From contig CAIOFO010000148.1 in the NCBI GenBank assembly GCA_903857685.1, positions 1 through 64,000 of the forward strand: a DNA stretch of 64,000 nt. The letters run 5' to 3'. The position numbers and the translations under genes are program-made. Shown one piece after another: positions 32,845 through 42,752 of this stretch (position 1 is the stretch's first letter; each line of letters begins with the position of its first letter). The stretch comes from an uncultured Alphaproteobacteria bacterium. GTDB lineage: Bacteria; Pseudomonadota; Alphaproteobacteria; Micropepsales; Micropepsaceae. Below the pieces are notes generated by a model. That model did no database searches. It was not told the DNA's origin and worked only from the letters and a program-made list of their open reading frames with translations.

Positions 32845-33881
32845 GAAATTGCGTCGACACCGACGGCGTCCGCGACATGGGCAAAGCCATCGCGGGCCAG
32901 CAGCGCCGCCAGTTCGCGCTTGATGCGCGTCACCAGCCCCGGCCCTTCATAGACCAGCGCGGTGTATAGCTGCACCAGCGAGGCGCCGGCGCGGACCTTG
33001 GCATAGGCGTCAGCGCCGGAGGAAATTCCGCCCACCCCGATGAGCGTTACCGCATCCCCCAGCCGCTGCCGCATCTGGCGCAGAATTTCGGTGGAGGGCG
33101 CGAACAGCGGCGCGCCGGACAGCCCGCCGGTTTCGCCCGCATGCGCGGATGCCAGCGCCGGGCGGGCGATGGTGGTGTTGGACACGATCACGCCCTCAAT
33201 GCCGCTGGCCTGCACCACGGCGGCGATATCGTCCAGCGCCGCGCCGTCAAGGTCAGGTGCGATCTTGAGCAGCAGCGGAATTGCGCTTTTGCGGGTTTGG
33301 ATCAATGCGTCCAGCAGCCGGGTTAAATCGTCCCGGTTCTGCAATCCGCGCAGTCCCGGCGTGTTGGGCGAGGACACATTGACGCTCACATAATCGGCCA
33401 GGGGCAAGAGTTCGGCGAAGGCGCGGGCGTAATCGGATATGCGGTCGGCACTGTCCTTGTTGGCGCCGATATTGATGCCGACGATTCCCTTGCCCCTGCG
33501 GCGGGCGAGATTGGCCGCCGCCACCGCCATGCCCGCATTGTTGAAACCCATCCTGTTGATGACGGCGCGGTCTTTCGCCAGCCGGAACAGGCGCGGCCGG
33601 GGATTGCCGGCTTGCGGCCTCGGCGTAACGGTGCCGCATTCGACAAATCCGAATCCCAGCCTGCCCATGGCGTCGGGGACCTCGGCGTTCTTGTCGAAGC
33701 CCGCCGCCAGCCCCACCGGATTGGGGAAGGACAGGCACAGCGCCGTCACCGCCAGGCGCGGATCATCCGCAGGCGGCTTCGGCAGCAAGGGCGCCGCCGC
33801 GCCGCTCAGCGCGATGGTGGCGCGGTGGGCGGTTTCGGCGGGCAGGAGGCGCAGGAGCCCGGCGGCGGCATCCAGAATCAT
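32841..33881 (-). CDS. pyrD: Dihydroorotate dehydrogenase, quinone-linked (class 2)
   Basis: A 346-residue FMN enzyme oxidising dihydroorotate to orotate in pyrimidine synthesis and feeding electrons to quinones. The N-terminal helical part marks the membrane-associated class 2. Motifs are NPVGLAAGFDKNAEVPDAM, FVECGTVTPRPQAGNPRPR, NVSSPNTPGLRGLQ with the catalytic Ser, VSNTTIARP and IGVGGISSGADAYAKVRAGA. The ATG at 33881 is preferred to a TTG at 33890. It is the last gene of the lysK-TPR-pyrD unit. Confidence 0.94.
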   Translation of the reverse strand: MILDAAAGLLRLLPAETAHRATIALSGAAAPLLPKPPADDPRLAVTALCLSFPNPVGLAAGFDKNAEVPDAMGRLGFGFVECGTVTPRPQAGNPRPRLFRLAKDRAVINRMGFNNAGMAVAAANLARRRGKGIVGINIGANKDSADRISDYARAFAELLPLADYVSVNVSSPNTPGLRGLQNRDDLTRLLDALIQTRKSAIPLLLKIAPDLDGAALDDIAAVVQASGIEGVIVSNTTIARPALASAHAGETGGLSGAPLFAPSTEILRQMRQRLGDAVTLIGVGGISSGADAYAKVRAGASLVQLYTALVYEGPGLVTRIKRELAALLARDGFAHVADAVGVDAIS

Positions 33882-33906
33882 GGCGCCCAACCATACGCCT
33901 TATGCG

Positions 33907-34659
33907 TCACGGATACCCCTGAAATTGGCGCACTTTGGCGGCAAGGGCGGCGGCATCGCCCCGGTTCAGCAGCGCCTGCAATTCGGCGGCGCGGCTCTGG
34001 ATGAATTTTTCATATTCGGTCCGCGGCGCCTCATGGACGGCCGCGTCCAGTTCGCCGGCGATACGGGCATGGAATTTTTTCGTGTCATAGCCCGAGAGTG
34101 ACAGGGCAATCTGGTAGCGCACCGCGACATTGCCGGACGCCGACTGCACGGCGCGGTCGAACAACGCCAGCCCGTCCGCTTCGTGCGCGCCGTAAAGAAG
34201 GCCCGCCAGCAGCGCGCCGCCGCCGCGCACCAGCTCGATGTTCCAGGCCCCCATTGCCGCCAGGGCATAGGCATTGCGGGGATCGCTGCGCAGCGCCGCA
34301 TCCAGTTCGTCCTTCGCCACCGACACATTGGCGCGCGCGCTTATCATCCCCTGGATGCGGCCTTCCAGGCCCAGGCAGGCCGCCAGCCAGATATGTCCGT
34401 CCGGATAGAGGCTGCCGGCGGCCACGGATTTGCGCGCCAGATCCTCGGCCCGCTGGAGACAGGACAGGCAGGGCTCGGGCCGCATCGCCGCCTCGGCCAT
34501 GGCGGCGCGGGCGGCGATGGCGAAGCCTTCGGGCGTGGCCGCTTCGGTGCCGGCGCGGATGGCGTCTTCGTAACGGCCGGCGGCGTAGACCGGGTAAAGG
34601 CTGTCGGCGGCACAGGCTGGAGTCACGGCCAGGACCAGGACGAAGGCCACAATCCTCAT
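33907..34659 (-). CDS. Secreted TPR-like hypothetical protein
   Basis: A 250-residue protein with a signal peptide ([17 protein letters not shown]). The rest is helical and TPR-like: [58 protein letters not shown] and [13 protein letters not shown]. It probably works in the periplasm as a scaffold. Its ATG overlaps the lysK stop by 4 bp and its stop is 25 bases before pyrD. No more exact role can be given. Confidence 0.7.
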   Translation of the reverse strand: MRIVAFVLVLAVTPACAADSLYPVYAAGRYEDAIRAGTEAATPEGFAIAARAAMAEAAMRPEPCLSCLQRAEDLARKSVAAGSLYPDGHIWLAACLGLEGRIQGMISARANVSVAKDELDAALRSDPRNAYALAAMGAWNIELVRGGGALLAGLLYGAHEADGLALFDRAVQSASGNVAVRYQIALSLSGYDTKKFHARIAGELDAAVHEAPRTEYEKFIQSRAAELQALLNRGDAAALAAKVRQFQGYP

Positions 34660-36251
34660 TTGAGGAATTCTCCCGCAAGCGCCTGGCGGATCATTGCCGC
34701 GGTCTGGGCGCAGCCGAACAAGGCGGCGAAGGAACCGAAACGCGGACCCTGGCTCTGTCCCAGCAGCACCTCATAGAGCGCCGCGAACCAGGCGCGCAGG
34801 GGTTCGAAGCCGTGCGCCTTGCCGACTTCGTACACCACATTCTGCACCAAGGCGCCGTCGCGTTCGTCGCCCAGTTTTTCCAGCGCCGCCGCCAGGTCTT
34901 CCAGCGCGGCGCGTTCCTTCGCATCGGGGGCGCGAAAGACTTTCGTTGGCTTCACGAAATCCTCGTAATAGCGCAGGGCATAGCCAACCAGCCTGTCCAC
35001 GCCCGGATTGGCCTGCGGCGAGGCTTGCGGCGCATAGGCGCGGATATTGCCCCACAGCACCTCGCGGTTATGCGCGTTCGATGCCGACACGAGATTGAGC
35101 AGCAGCGCGAAGCTGACGGGATATTTTTCGTCCGGCACCTTGCCGCCGTGAATGTGCCAGACCGGATTTTCCAGCCGCTGTTCTTCGCTGGTCTCGTTCG
35201 AATGATAGGCGTCCAGGAAGGCGATATATTCGTCCACCGCCTTGGGGATGACGTCGAAATAGAGGCGCTTGGCGGTACGCGGTTTCTGGAACATGAACAG
35301 CGCCAGGCTTTCCGCCGGGCCGTAGCTCAGCCATTGCTCGACCGAAATGCCATTGCCCTTGGACTTGGAAATCTTCTGGCCCTGATCGTCCAGGAACAGC
35401 TCGAACATATATTGCTCCGGCGGCGTGCCGCCCGCGATGCGGCAGATGGCGTCGTAAAGCTTGGCGGAGGTGAGATGGTCCTTGCCGTACATCTCATAAT
35501 CCACCCCCAACGCCGCCCAGCGCATGCCCATGTCGGGCTTCCATTGCAGCTTGCAATGGCCGCCCGTCACCGGCACCGTTTCCTCGCTGCCGTCTTCCTC
35601 GAGATAGGTGATGGTGCCCTTGGCCACGTCGTGGCGCACCACCTTGGCGAGCAGGACCTTGCCCGAGCGCGGGCTGACGGGCAGGAAGGGCGAATAGGTT
35701 TCCTGCCGCTCCTCGCCCAGTGTCGGCAGCATCACCGCCATTATCTTGTCGTAATTCGCCAGAATCCGCAGCAGCGCCGCATCGAAGATGCCGGCCTTGT
35801 AGGTATCGGTCGAGGAATAGAATTCATAGCGAAAGCCGAAATGATCCAGGAAGGCGCGCAGCCGCGCATTCATGTGATGGCCGAAACTGTCATGGGTGCC
35901 GAAGGGATCGGGCACCGAGGTCAGCGGCTTGCCCAGATTGGCGGCCAGCATGTCCGGCTGGGGCAAATTGTCGGGCACCTTGCGCAAGCCATCCATGTCG
36001 TCGGAAAAGGCGATCAGGCGGGTGGGAATGTCCGACAGGGTCTCGAAGGCATGGCGCACCCAGCTGGTGCGGGCCACCTCGCCGAAGGTGCCGATATGCG
36101 GCAGGCCGGAGGGGCCGTAGCCGGTCTCAAACAGCACCCGTTCCACGGGTTTTCCCTCGGCGGCGCGCTTTTCCGCCCGCGCCAGGAGCCTGCGCGCCTC
36201 CTCGAACGGCCAGGCCTTGGCTGCAAGCGCCTGATCCCTCAGCTTTTTCAC
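34656..36251 (-). CDS. lysK: Lysyl-tRNA synthetase, class I
   Basis: A 531-residue class I enzyme, the archaeal-type LysRS also used by many alphaproteobacteria in place of class II LysS. The ATP motifs are HIGTF at residues 52-56 ([14 protein letters not shown]) and KISKSKG near residue 295. The insertion [22 protein letters not shown] and the C-terminal helical anticodon domain follow. Translation starts at a GTG. It heads the operon with the TPR gene and pyrD and is divergent from a sensor kinase. Confidence 0.94.
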   Translation of the reverse strand: MKKLRDQALAAKAWPFEEARRLLARAEKRAAEGKPVERVLFETGYGPSGLPHIGTFGEVARTSWVRHAFETLSDIPTRLIAFSDDMDGLRKVPDNLPQPDMLAANLGKPLTSVPDPFGTHDSFGHHMNARLRAFLDHFGFRYEFYSSTDTYKAGIFDAALLRILANYDKIMAVMLPTLGEERQETYSPFLPVSPRSGKVLLAKVVRHDVAKGTITYLEEDGSEETVPVTGGHCKLQWKPDMGMRWAALGVDYEMYGKDHLTSAKLYDAICRIAGGTPPEQYMFELFLDDQGQKISKSKGNGISVEQWLSYGPAESLALFMFQKPRTAKRLYFDVIPKAVDEYIAFLDAYHSNETSEEQRLENPVWHIHGGKVPDEKYPVSFALLLNLVSASNAHNREVLWGNIRAYAPQASPQANPGVDRLVGYALRYYEDFVKPTKVFRAPDAKERAALEDLAAALEKLGDERDGALVQNVVYEVGKAHGFEPLRAWFAALYEVLLGQSQGPRFGSFAALFGCAQTAAMIRQALAGEFLK

Positions 36252-36333
36252 GAGAAAATTTACCTTTTATTAGGGCTATTCTTAAGCGTTTTGAAAGGGC
36301 GCGAAAGCTAGGCTTTGGCGAGGGATAGCGTCA

Positions 36334-38481
36334 ATGACCGTGGAAGTCATAACTGCGCCGGACGAGATGGCGGAATCCGAGAGAGTATTCTCCGGCCGCA
36401 TCGAGGTTCTGTACGCGCTCGGACGCCATTATCTTTCCCTGCCTTTCGCGGTCTTGTGCGTGCCCGCCACCCTGCTTGCCGGCAACACACTGGGCCTGCT
36501 GCCGGTGACGCCGCTGCTGCTGCAGATGGCCGTGGTCATCGCCGCCGAGCAGCTTACCACCGCTTACAAGACGCGCTGCAAGAACAACGGCCTTCACTGC
36601 AACGACCCGCATTTCTGGGCGCGGCGCTATACCTTCGTCTCGGCCATCGCCGGCGCCACTTGGGGCCTGGGCGCCATGTTCTGGTTCGCCTGGGATTCCT
36701 TCCCCGCCGAGGCCTATCTGGCGCTGGCCTATCTGGGCATGACCGCCACCGAATTCATCGCCCGCTCGGCGCACCGGCCGGCCTTCGCCGCCCATACCGT
36801 GCTGTCGCTGGGGCCGCTGATCGCGCTGCTGCTGATCCATGGCGGGCTTTACGCCACCATGACCGCCGTCCTGGTCGGCTTTTTCGGCGCCGTGCTGATT
36901 TCCTATTGCCACGGCATGGGCCGGCTGATTGACGAAGGCATCTTCCTGCGCGGCGAGAATGCCGGGCTGGTGGAACGCCTGTCGCGCGAGAAGACCGAGG
37001 CCATCCAGGCGCGCGATGCCGCCCAGGCCAGCGCGCTGGCCAAGTCCGCCTTCATCGCCAACATTTCCCACGAACTGCGCACCCCGATGAACGCCCTGCT
37101 GGGCATGGCGCAATTGCTGGAACGCGCCGAGCTGCCCAAGCGCCAGGCCGATCACGTCAAGGTCATGCTGGAAGCCGGCCAGGGTCTGCTCACTTTGCTC
37201 GACGATGTCATCGCGCTGACCCGCGATGACGACGAACAGCTGGAAGACGAGGATTGCGATCCGCTGCAGACCGCCCGCGCCGTGGCGCGCCTGCTGCAGC
37301 CGCGCGCCTGGGAGAAGCGCCTGCGCCTGGCGCTGACCGCCGCGCCCGACCTGCCGCGCGTTGCCGCCGATCCGCGCCGGGTGCGCCAGGTGCTGCTCAA
37401 GATCACCGACAATGCGCTCAAATTCACCGATCGCGGCCTGGTGGATATCCGCCTCGACGCCGAGCGCGACGAAAAAGGCCAGGCCTTTGTGCGCTTCACC
37501 GTCAACGACACCGGCCTGGGCGTTGCGCCGGAAGTGGCGCACCTGCTGTTCAAGCCTTTCTCGCCGGGCGATTCCTCGTATGCGCGTTACCAGCAGGGCG
37601 CGGGCCTGGGCCTGGCCGTGGCCAAGCGGATCATCGACCAGGCCGGCGGCCAGATCGGCTTTGAAAGCAATCCCGGCGAAGGCTCGCAATTCTGGTTCAC
37701 CCTGCCCGTCTCCGGCCAGACCAGTTTCGGCAAGACCGGCGGCGCGCCCACCGAAATGCAGCAGATCGCGCCACACGGCATCGTGCTGCTGATCTTCGCG
37801 CCCGCGCCCGGTGTGGCGCCCCAGATCGCCAACCTGCTGGAGCCGTTCGGCAACCGCGTCGTCATCGCCACCAGCGCCGCCGATGCCGCGCGCCATGCCA
37901 GCCAGGAACGCTTCGACGCGATCATCGCCTCGGCCGCCGACGCCGATCTGCTGGCCGCCGCCCCGGGCGTCAAGGCGCCCTTGATCGCGGTGCTGCTGCG
38001 CGGCGACCGCACCCCCGCCTCGACCGACAATGTGCTGCGCTGGCCGGTGATGGCGGACGAGCTGTACCGCGCCATCGATGCCGCCTGCATCGTGCCCGAG
38101 GACGGCGCGCCGCTGGAAGAAGGCGAACTGCCCGCCGCGATTGACGCCATAGCCTTCTCGACCCTTGAGAAGTCGGTTGGCGTGAAGACGCTGATCGAGA
38201 TTCTGCAATGCTATATCGTCACCGCCGAAGAACTGACCAATGCGCTGGCGGCGGCCTGTGCCGAAGAAAGATGGGACGAGGCCGCGCGCCTGGCCCAGGA
38301 CATAGTGGGCGCCGCGGGCGGGCTTGGCCTGGGCGCGGTGACCCAGGCGGCGCGCCTGTTCGCCCAGAAGTCGCGCGACGGGTATAATCCGCATGAGCTG
38401 CGCAACGCGGCGCAGATGGTGGTGGGCGAGCATATCCGCGCCCGCCGCGCGCTGACCAGCCTCTATCCCGATGTGGCTTAA
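36334..38481 (+). CDS. Multi-membrane hybrid-like sensor histidine kinase with degenerate Hpt
   Basis: A 715-residue kinase. The N-terminal 200 residues hold five to six membrane helices, followed by a coiled coil and HisKA with His246 (FIANISHELRTPMNALLGMAQ). HATPase motifs (LLKITDNALKFTDRG, NDTGLGVAP, GAGLGLAVAKRII) follow. A pseudo-receiver region of about 110 residues shows no clear phospho-acceptor Asp. The C-terminal four-helix Hpt-like domain reads ARLAQDIVGAAGGLGLGAV, where the His of the AHxLKG motif is replaced by Gln. The phosphorelay modules therefore look structural. The signal and target are unknown. Confidence 0.87.
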   Translation: MTVEVITAPDEMAESERVFSGRIEVLYALGRHYLSLPFAVLCVPATLLAGNTLGLLPVTPLLLQMAVVIAAEQLTTAYKTRCKNNGLHCNDPHFWARRYTFVSAIAGATWGLGAMFWFAWDSFPAEAYLALAYLGMTATEFIARSAHRPAFAAHTVLSLGPLIALLLIHGGLYATMTAVLVGFFGAVLISYCHGMGRLIDEGIFLRGENAGLVERLSREKTEAIQARDAAQASALAKSAFIANISHELRTPMNALLGMAQLLERAELPKRQADHVKVMLEAGQGLLTLLDDVIALTRDDDEQLEDEDCDPLQTARAVARLLQPRAWEKRLRLALTAAPDLPRVAADPRRVRQVLLKITDNALKFTDRGLVDIRLDAERDEKGQAFVRFTVNDTGLGVAPEVAHLLFKPFSPGDSSYARYQQGAGLGLAVAKRIIDQAGGQIGFESNPGEGSQFWFTLPVSGQTSFGKTGGAPTEMQQIAPHGIVLLIFAPAPGVAPQIANLLEPFGNRVVIATSAADAARHASQERFDAIIASAADADLLAAAPGVKAPLIAVLLRGDRTPASTDNVLRWPVMADELYRAIDAACIVPEDGAPLEEGELPAAIDAIAFSTLEKSVGVKTLIEILQCYIVTAEELTNALAAACAEERWDEAARLAQDIVGAAGGLGLGAVTQAARLFAQKSRDGYNPHELRNAAQMVVGEHIRARRALTSLYPDVA

Positions 38482-38520
38482 TAGGCCGCGCGTTTTTTCG
38501 GCTCTCCGGTATAATCGGGG

Positions 38521-41256
38521 ATGCTTCCCGCAACCGACTCGCTTGTCGACCTGATCGCGCTGGTGCCTGCGCCGCCGGGAGCCGCGATCTGCGGCAGCGA
38601 CGGCGCTTGCAGGCGCGTTTCGCGCGAGGAAGCACGGGAGATATTCCAATCCGGCCGGGCGCTGGTGGTGCATGGCGCCTTTGTCGCCGGACGGCTGAAA
38701 ACCGCCATCACGACGCCCCTGTTCGATGTGCTGGAACTGTTCGCCTTTGTGCGGCCGGGCCAGCCCGCCGTGCCCAGCGCGCTGGGATTGGCGCGCCTGA
38801 CCGACATGGCGCTGCCCCAGACGCCGGAAGAGGCGGCGCGGATTTTGCCGCGCGTCGCCGGCATGCTGCTGGAGGAAGCAGCCGCCCTGCCGCAGGAGGC
38901 GCGCATCCGCCTGGCGCCGCTGCTGGATACGATGGGCCGGGCGGGCTGGCGCTGGGCGCCGCTGCTGCGGGCGGCCATCAAGGAACAGGTCCAGCAAGGT
39001 TCGCCCATAGCCGGACTGGAAGCCTGGCGCGGCCTGCCGCAATGGGAAGACGAAGCGCCGGTGGGAACGCCGGGCTCGCAAGCGGTCTCGGCAGACGAAG
39101 CCACCGCCCGGCTGATGCGGCTGGTGGGCGAGCCGCGCCCCGAACAGGCGGCCTATAGCGTGGCGGCGAGCTATGCCTTCGGGCCGCGCGAGGATGGCGG
39201 CGCGCCCCGCATCGCCCTGGTCGAGGCGGGCACCGGCACCGGCAAGACGCTGGGCTATCTGGCGCCCGCCAGCCTGTGGGCGGAAAAGAACGGGCCGGGG
39301 CTTTGGATATCCACCTACACCCGCAACCTGCAACGCCAGATCGTGCAGGAGATCGCCCATCTCTATCCCGATCCCGCCGAGCGCGCGGAAAAAGCCGTGG
39401 TGCGCAAGGGGCGGGAGAATTATCTCTGCCTCTTGAATTTCGAGGACGCGGCCAAGCGCACCGCCCTGGCGCCGGGACCGCGCAGCGTGGCGCTTGGCCT
39501 GATTGCGCGCTGGATCGGCTCGGGCACCGACGGCGACATTTCCGGCGCGGGCTTTCCGGCCTTTCTCGCCGCGTCCATGCCGCTGTCCGAGGTCACCGAC
39601 CGGCGCGGCGAATGCATCTATGCCGCCTGTCCGCTTTACCGCATCTGTTTCATCGAGCGGGCGATCCGCCGGGCCCGGCATGCGCCCATCGTGATCGCCA
39701 ACCATGCGCTGGTCATCGCGCAGGCGGCCTCGGACTGGCTGGCGACCGATCAAACGACAGATACGCCACCAGAACGGCGGCTGCGCTATGTCTTCGACGA
39801 AGGCCATCATTTGTTCGATGCGGCCGATGCCGGCTTTGCCGCGCTGCTGTCGGGCCGCGAGATGGCGGAGCTGCGCCGCTGGATCCGGGGGCCGGAAGGG
39901 CGCGCCCGCACCCGGATGCGCGGACTGGAGGAGCGGCTCAAGGACCTGATCGCCGATGACGAGACGGCGCGCGAGGTGCTGGACGAGGCAGTGATGGCGG
40001 CTGGCGCCCTGGCGGGCGAAGGCTGGATGTCGCGCATCGCCGGCGGCGGGCCACGCGGTCCGGGCGAGATTTTCCTGGCGGAAGTCTATCGCCATGTCCG
40101 CGCCCGCAGCGATGACCGTGATGTTTTCTATACGCTGGAAGCCGAGCCGCATCCCTTGAGCGATGACGCGGCGCGGGCTGTGACGGATCTGTCGCGGGCA
40201 CTGAAACGCATTGCGGACCCGCTGACGCGGCTTGCGAAATTGCTGCGCCAGAAAATGGACGACAAGACTGCCGAGCTTGAGCCCTATACCCGCGCCCGGC
40301 TGGAAGCGGCAGCGCGCGGCCTGGACCGCAGGGCCAAGCTGGTGCTGCCGGCCTGGCGGGGGATGCTGGAGAATCTGGAGAATGGCGAGATCATCGACGA
40401 TTTCACCGACTGGTTCGAGATCGCCATGCTGGAAGGCCGCGATTACGATGTCGGCTTCGAGCGTCACTGGATCGATCCCACCATCCCGCTGGCCAAGGAA
40501 ATACTGGAGCCGGCGCATGGCGCGCTGATCACGTCGGCGACGCTGCGCGATACCGGCGAGGAGGATATCGAAAGCCACTGGCAAAGCGCAGAAATCCGCA
40601 CAGGGGCGCTGCATCTGCCCGTGCCGCCACGCCGGGCCAGCTTCGGCTCGCCCTTCAAATATAAAAACCAGTCGCGCATCTTCATCGTCAAGGATGTGGA
40701 GCGGCGAAACCCCGAGGCCCTGGCCGCGGCGATGCGCGAATTGTTCCTGGCCAGCGGCGGCGGCGCGCTGGGCCTGTTCACCGCGGTGCGCGCCCTGCGC
40801 GATGTGGAAGCGCGCATCGCCCAGCCATTGGCGGACGCGGGCATTGCGCTTTATGCCCAGCATGTGGACCGTCTGGATACCGGCGCGCTGGTGGATCTGT
40901 TCCGCGCCGAGGAGAATGCCTGCCTGCTGGGCACCGACGCCTTGCGCGACGGCGTGGACGTTCCCGGGCGCTCGCTGCGCCTGGTGGTGTTCGACAAGGT
41001 GCCCTGGCCCAAGCCCACAATACTGCACAAGGCGCGCCGCGCCCGCTTCGGCAAAAGCTATGACGATCTGCTCACCCGCCTGCGGCTGAAACAGGCGTTC
41101 GGGCGGCTGATACGGGGACCGCAGGACAAGGGCTGCTTTGTCATCCTGGAAGGGGCGACGCCATCGCGCCTGCTCGCGGCATTCCCGGATGCCGCCCCCG
41201 TCAAACGCTGCGGTTTGGCCGAGGCAATTGGGGATATCCGGGCCTTTTTGGGGTGA
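38521..41256 (+). CDS. ATP-dependent helicase, DinG/XPD-like with Fe-S cysteines
   Basis: A 911-residue superfamily 2 helicase. A divergent N-terminal region of about 200 residues precedes Walker A EAGTGTGKT near residue 240. Four cysteines in DinG-like order follow (ENYLCLL near 303, then GECIYAACPLYRICF near 365-376). The box II DEGHH is near 426 and motif VI QAFGRLIRGPQDKG is close to the end. DinG-type enzymes unwind DNA 5' to 3' and resolve R-loops and forked structures. It starts 39 bases after the kinase gene. Confidence 0.9.
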   Translation: MLPATDSLVDLIALVPAPPGAAICGSDGACRRVSREEAREIFQSGRALVVHGAFVAGRLKTAITTPLFDVLELFAFVRPGQPAVPSALGLARLTDMALPQTPEEAARILPRVAGMLLEEAAALPQEARIRLAPLLDTMGRAGWRWAPLLRAAIKEQVQQGSPIAGLEAWRGLPQWEDEAPVGTPGSQAVSADEATARLMRLVGEPRPEQAAYSVAASYAFGPREDGGAPRIALVEAGTGTGKTLGYLAPASLWAEKNGPGLWISTYTRNLQRQIVQEIAHLYPDPAERAEKAVVRKGRENYLCLLNFEDAAKRTALAPGPRSVALGLIARWIGSGTDGDISGAGFPAFLAASMPLSEVTDRRGECIYAACPLYRICFIERAIRRARHAPIVIANHALVIAQAASDWLATDQTTDTPPERRLRYVFDEGHHLFDAADAGFAALLSGREMAELRRWIRGPEGRARTRMRGLEERLKDLIADDETAREVLDEAVMAAGALAGEGWMSRIAGGGPRGPGEIFLAEVYRHVRARSDDRDVFYTLEAEPHPLSDDAARAVTDLSRALKRIADPLTRLAKLLRQKMDDKTAELEPYTRARLEAAARGLDRRAKLVLPAWRGMLENLENGEIIDDFTDWFEIAMLEGRDYDVGFERHWIDPTIPLAKEILEPAHGALITSATLRDTGEEDIESHWQSAEIRTGALHLPVPPRRASFGSPFKYKNQSRIFIVKDVERRNPEALAAAMRELFLASGGGALGLFTAVRALRDVEARIAQPLADAGIALYAQHVDRLDTGALVDLFRAEENACLLGTDALRDGVDVPGRSLRLVVFDKVPWPKPTILHKARRARFGKSYDDLLTRLRLKQAFGRLIRGPQDKGCFVILEGATPSRLLAAFPDAAPVKRCGLAEAIGDIRAFLG

Positions 41257-41305
41257 CCCCGGTTGGTCCAGCCCCTATAACGCTTAACAACAGGAAGTAC
41301 GGGCC

Positions 41306-42451
41306 ATGGGAGAATTGCGGGAAATCGTCAATCCGGAAGAAGAGGGCTATGGCCGCTTCTCGACCGGCATCCTGCCCAGCCATGTGCTGAAAAGGCTGAT
41401 CGCGGCCAAGCGCGAATTGCTGGCGGACGAGCCGATCGTCCCGGCCCAGATCCAGCCCGCCAGTGTGGACCTGCGCCTGGGGGCCGTGGCCTTCCGGGTG
41501 CGCGCCAGTTTCCTGCCCGGCAGAAACGCCACGGTGGAAGGCAAGCTGGCCCAGGTCTTCATGCACGAGATTGATCTGACCCGGGGCGCGGTGCTGGAGG
41601 CGGGCTGCGTCTATATCGTCAAGCTTCTGGAGCGGGTGGAATTCTCGGCCCGCATCGCAGGGGCCGCCAATCCCAAGAGCAGCACTGGCCGGATTGACGT
41701 CTTCACCCGCCTGATCACCGACCGGGGCGAAGCGTTCGACCGGGTGGATGCCGGGTATCACGGCCCGCTCTATGCCGAGATCAGCCCCCAGACTTTCCCC
41801 ATTTTGGTGCGCAAGGGTTCGCGCCTCAACCAGCTGCGCATCCGCCACGGCTCGCCGCAATTCAGCGACACGCAGCTGCGCCGCCTACATGCCGAAGCGC
41901 CGCTGGTGGACGGCGAACCGGACATCGATAATGGGCTGGGCTTTTCGATTGACCTGAAAGGCTCCGCCTCCGGTCATGAGGGGCGCATCGGCTGGCGCGC
42001 CAAGCGGCATACCGGCCTGATCGACGTAGACAAGCCGGGGATACTTTCGCCCCATGAATATTGGGATTCGGTGGCGGCCAATTCGGCGGGCCATCTGGTG
42101 CTGGATCCGGACGAATTCTATATCCTTGCCAGCCGCGAACGCGTCGCAATTCCGCTGGACCATGCCGCCGAGATGGTGGCCTTCAATCCGCTGGTGGGCG
42201 AATTCCGCGTCCATTATGCCGGCTTCTTCGATCCGGGTTTCGGCTATGAAGCGGGCAAGCCGCCCTCGGCCCGCGCCGTGCTGGAAGTGCGCTCGCGGGA
42301 GGTTCCCTTCATTCTGGAACATGGGCAGATCGTGGGCCGGCTGGTGTTCGAGCGGCTTACCGATCCGCCGCCGGAGGCCTATGGCGAGGGCCTGGGCTCC
42401 AATTACCAGAAGCAGGACCTCAAGCTGTCCAAGCATTTCCGGTCGCCATGA
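41306..42451 (+). CDS. dcd: dCTP deaminase, double-length alphaproteobacterial form
   Basis: A 381-residue protein made of two fused dUTPase/Dcd-like halves. The first half has PAQIQPASVDLRLG, GAANPKSSTGRIDVFTRLI and DRVDAGYHGPLYAEI with the catalytic-type Glu. The second repeats the fold (FYILASRERVAIPLDHAAEMV, GEFRVHYAGFFDPGFGY, VPFILEHGQIVGRLVFERL). It converts dCTP to dUTP for thymidylate supply. The length matches the PF06559-type enzymes, about twice E. coli Dcd. A GGAAG precedes the ATG. Confidence 0.9.
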   Translation: MGELREIVNPEEEGYGRFSTGILPSHVLKRLIAAKRELLADEPIVPAQIQPASVDLRLGAVAFRVRASFLPGRNATVEGKLAQVFMHEIDLTRGAVLEAGCVYIVKLLERVEFSARIAGAANPKSSTGRIDVFTRLITDRGEAFDRVDAGYHGPLYAEISPQTFPILVRKGSRLNQLRIRHGSPQFSDTQLRRLHAEAPLVDGEPDIDNGLGFSIDLKGSASGHEGRIGWRAKRHTGLIDVDKPGILSPHEYWDSVAANSAGHLVLDPDEFYILASRERVAIPLDHAAEMVAFNPLVGEFRVHYAGFFDPGFGYEAGKPPSARAVLEVRSREVPFILEHGQIVGRLVFERLTDPPPEAYGEGLGSNYQKQDLKLSKHFRSP

Positions 42452-42494
42452 GCGATTTGGGCGTACGCTAACCGCCCAACATCCCTAACGATTG

Positions 42495-42522
42495 TTGCCA
42501 AAAGTCCACATCCCCTTATGAA
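42495..42522 (+). promoter_or_regulatory. Possible sigma-70 promoter
   Basis: TTGCCA (42495-42500) and TATGAA (42517-42522) are separated by 16 bases. It lies upstream of the structured region described next. The match is moderate. Confidence 0.35.
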
Positions 42523-42529
42523 AAACGCG

Positions 42530-42726
42530 TGATCGCCTGCAATCCCGTTGCTTCGCCGCGCCGGTCCGGCACAGTTAGCGCGCTGCGGACGGACGGTTTG
42601 GGGAAACCCCGCAGTGTTTGGCACCGGTGCTGATTGGGGAATAAAGCGCCGGGCCGAGGGTCCATTTTGAAGGGGGCAGTCGTGAGGCGGTTACGGCGCG
42701 AAAGCTGCCGGCCGCCTCATGTTTTT
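42530..42726 (+). ncRNA. Candidate small RNA or structured leader
   Basis: About 200 bases between dcd and the acetyltransferase contain no reading frame but several tight hairpins. GGGGAAACCCC lies near 42600-42610, GGCACCGGTGC near 42620, and a strong terminator is at 42681-42726. A possible promoter lies just upstream. It does not match 4.5S, RNase P or tmRNA signatures as far as I can see. The alternative is an acetyltransferase leader with an attenuator. Confidence 0.4.
42681..42726 (+). terminator. Rho-independent terminator
   Basis: TGAGGCGG pairs with CCGCCTCA across an inner GGC/GCC hairpin, and five T residues follow after two bases. It would end a transcript from the dcd direction or from the candidate small RNA. 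Confidence 0.65.
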
Positions 42727-42752
42727 CCGCCACCCTGCCAACCGGCGCCGGC

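Noticed and set aside
34098-36311. 737-codon open frame on the plus strand
   Set aside because: It is antisense to lysK and the TPR gene and has no domain.
36331-41028. 1565-codon open frame on the minus strand
   Set aside because: It lies antisense to the sensor kinase and the DinG-type helicase, both of which have full domain signatures. Its translation is rich in Gln, Arg, His and Gly without domains, the usual shadow in a GC-rich genome.
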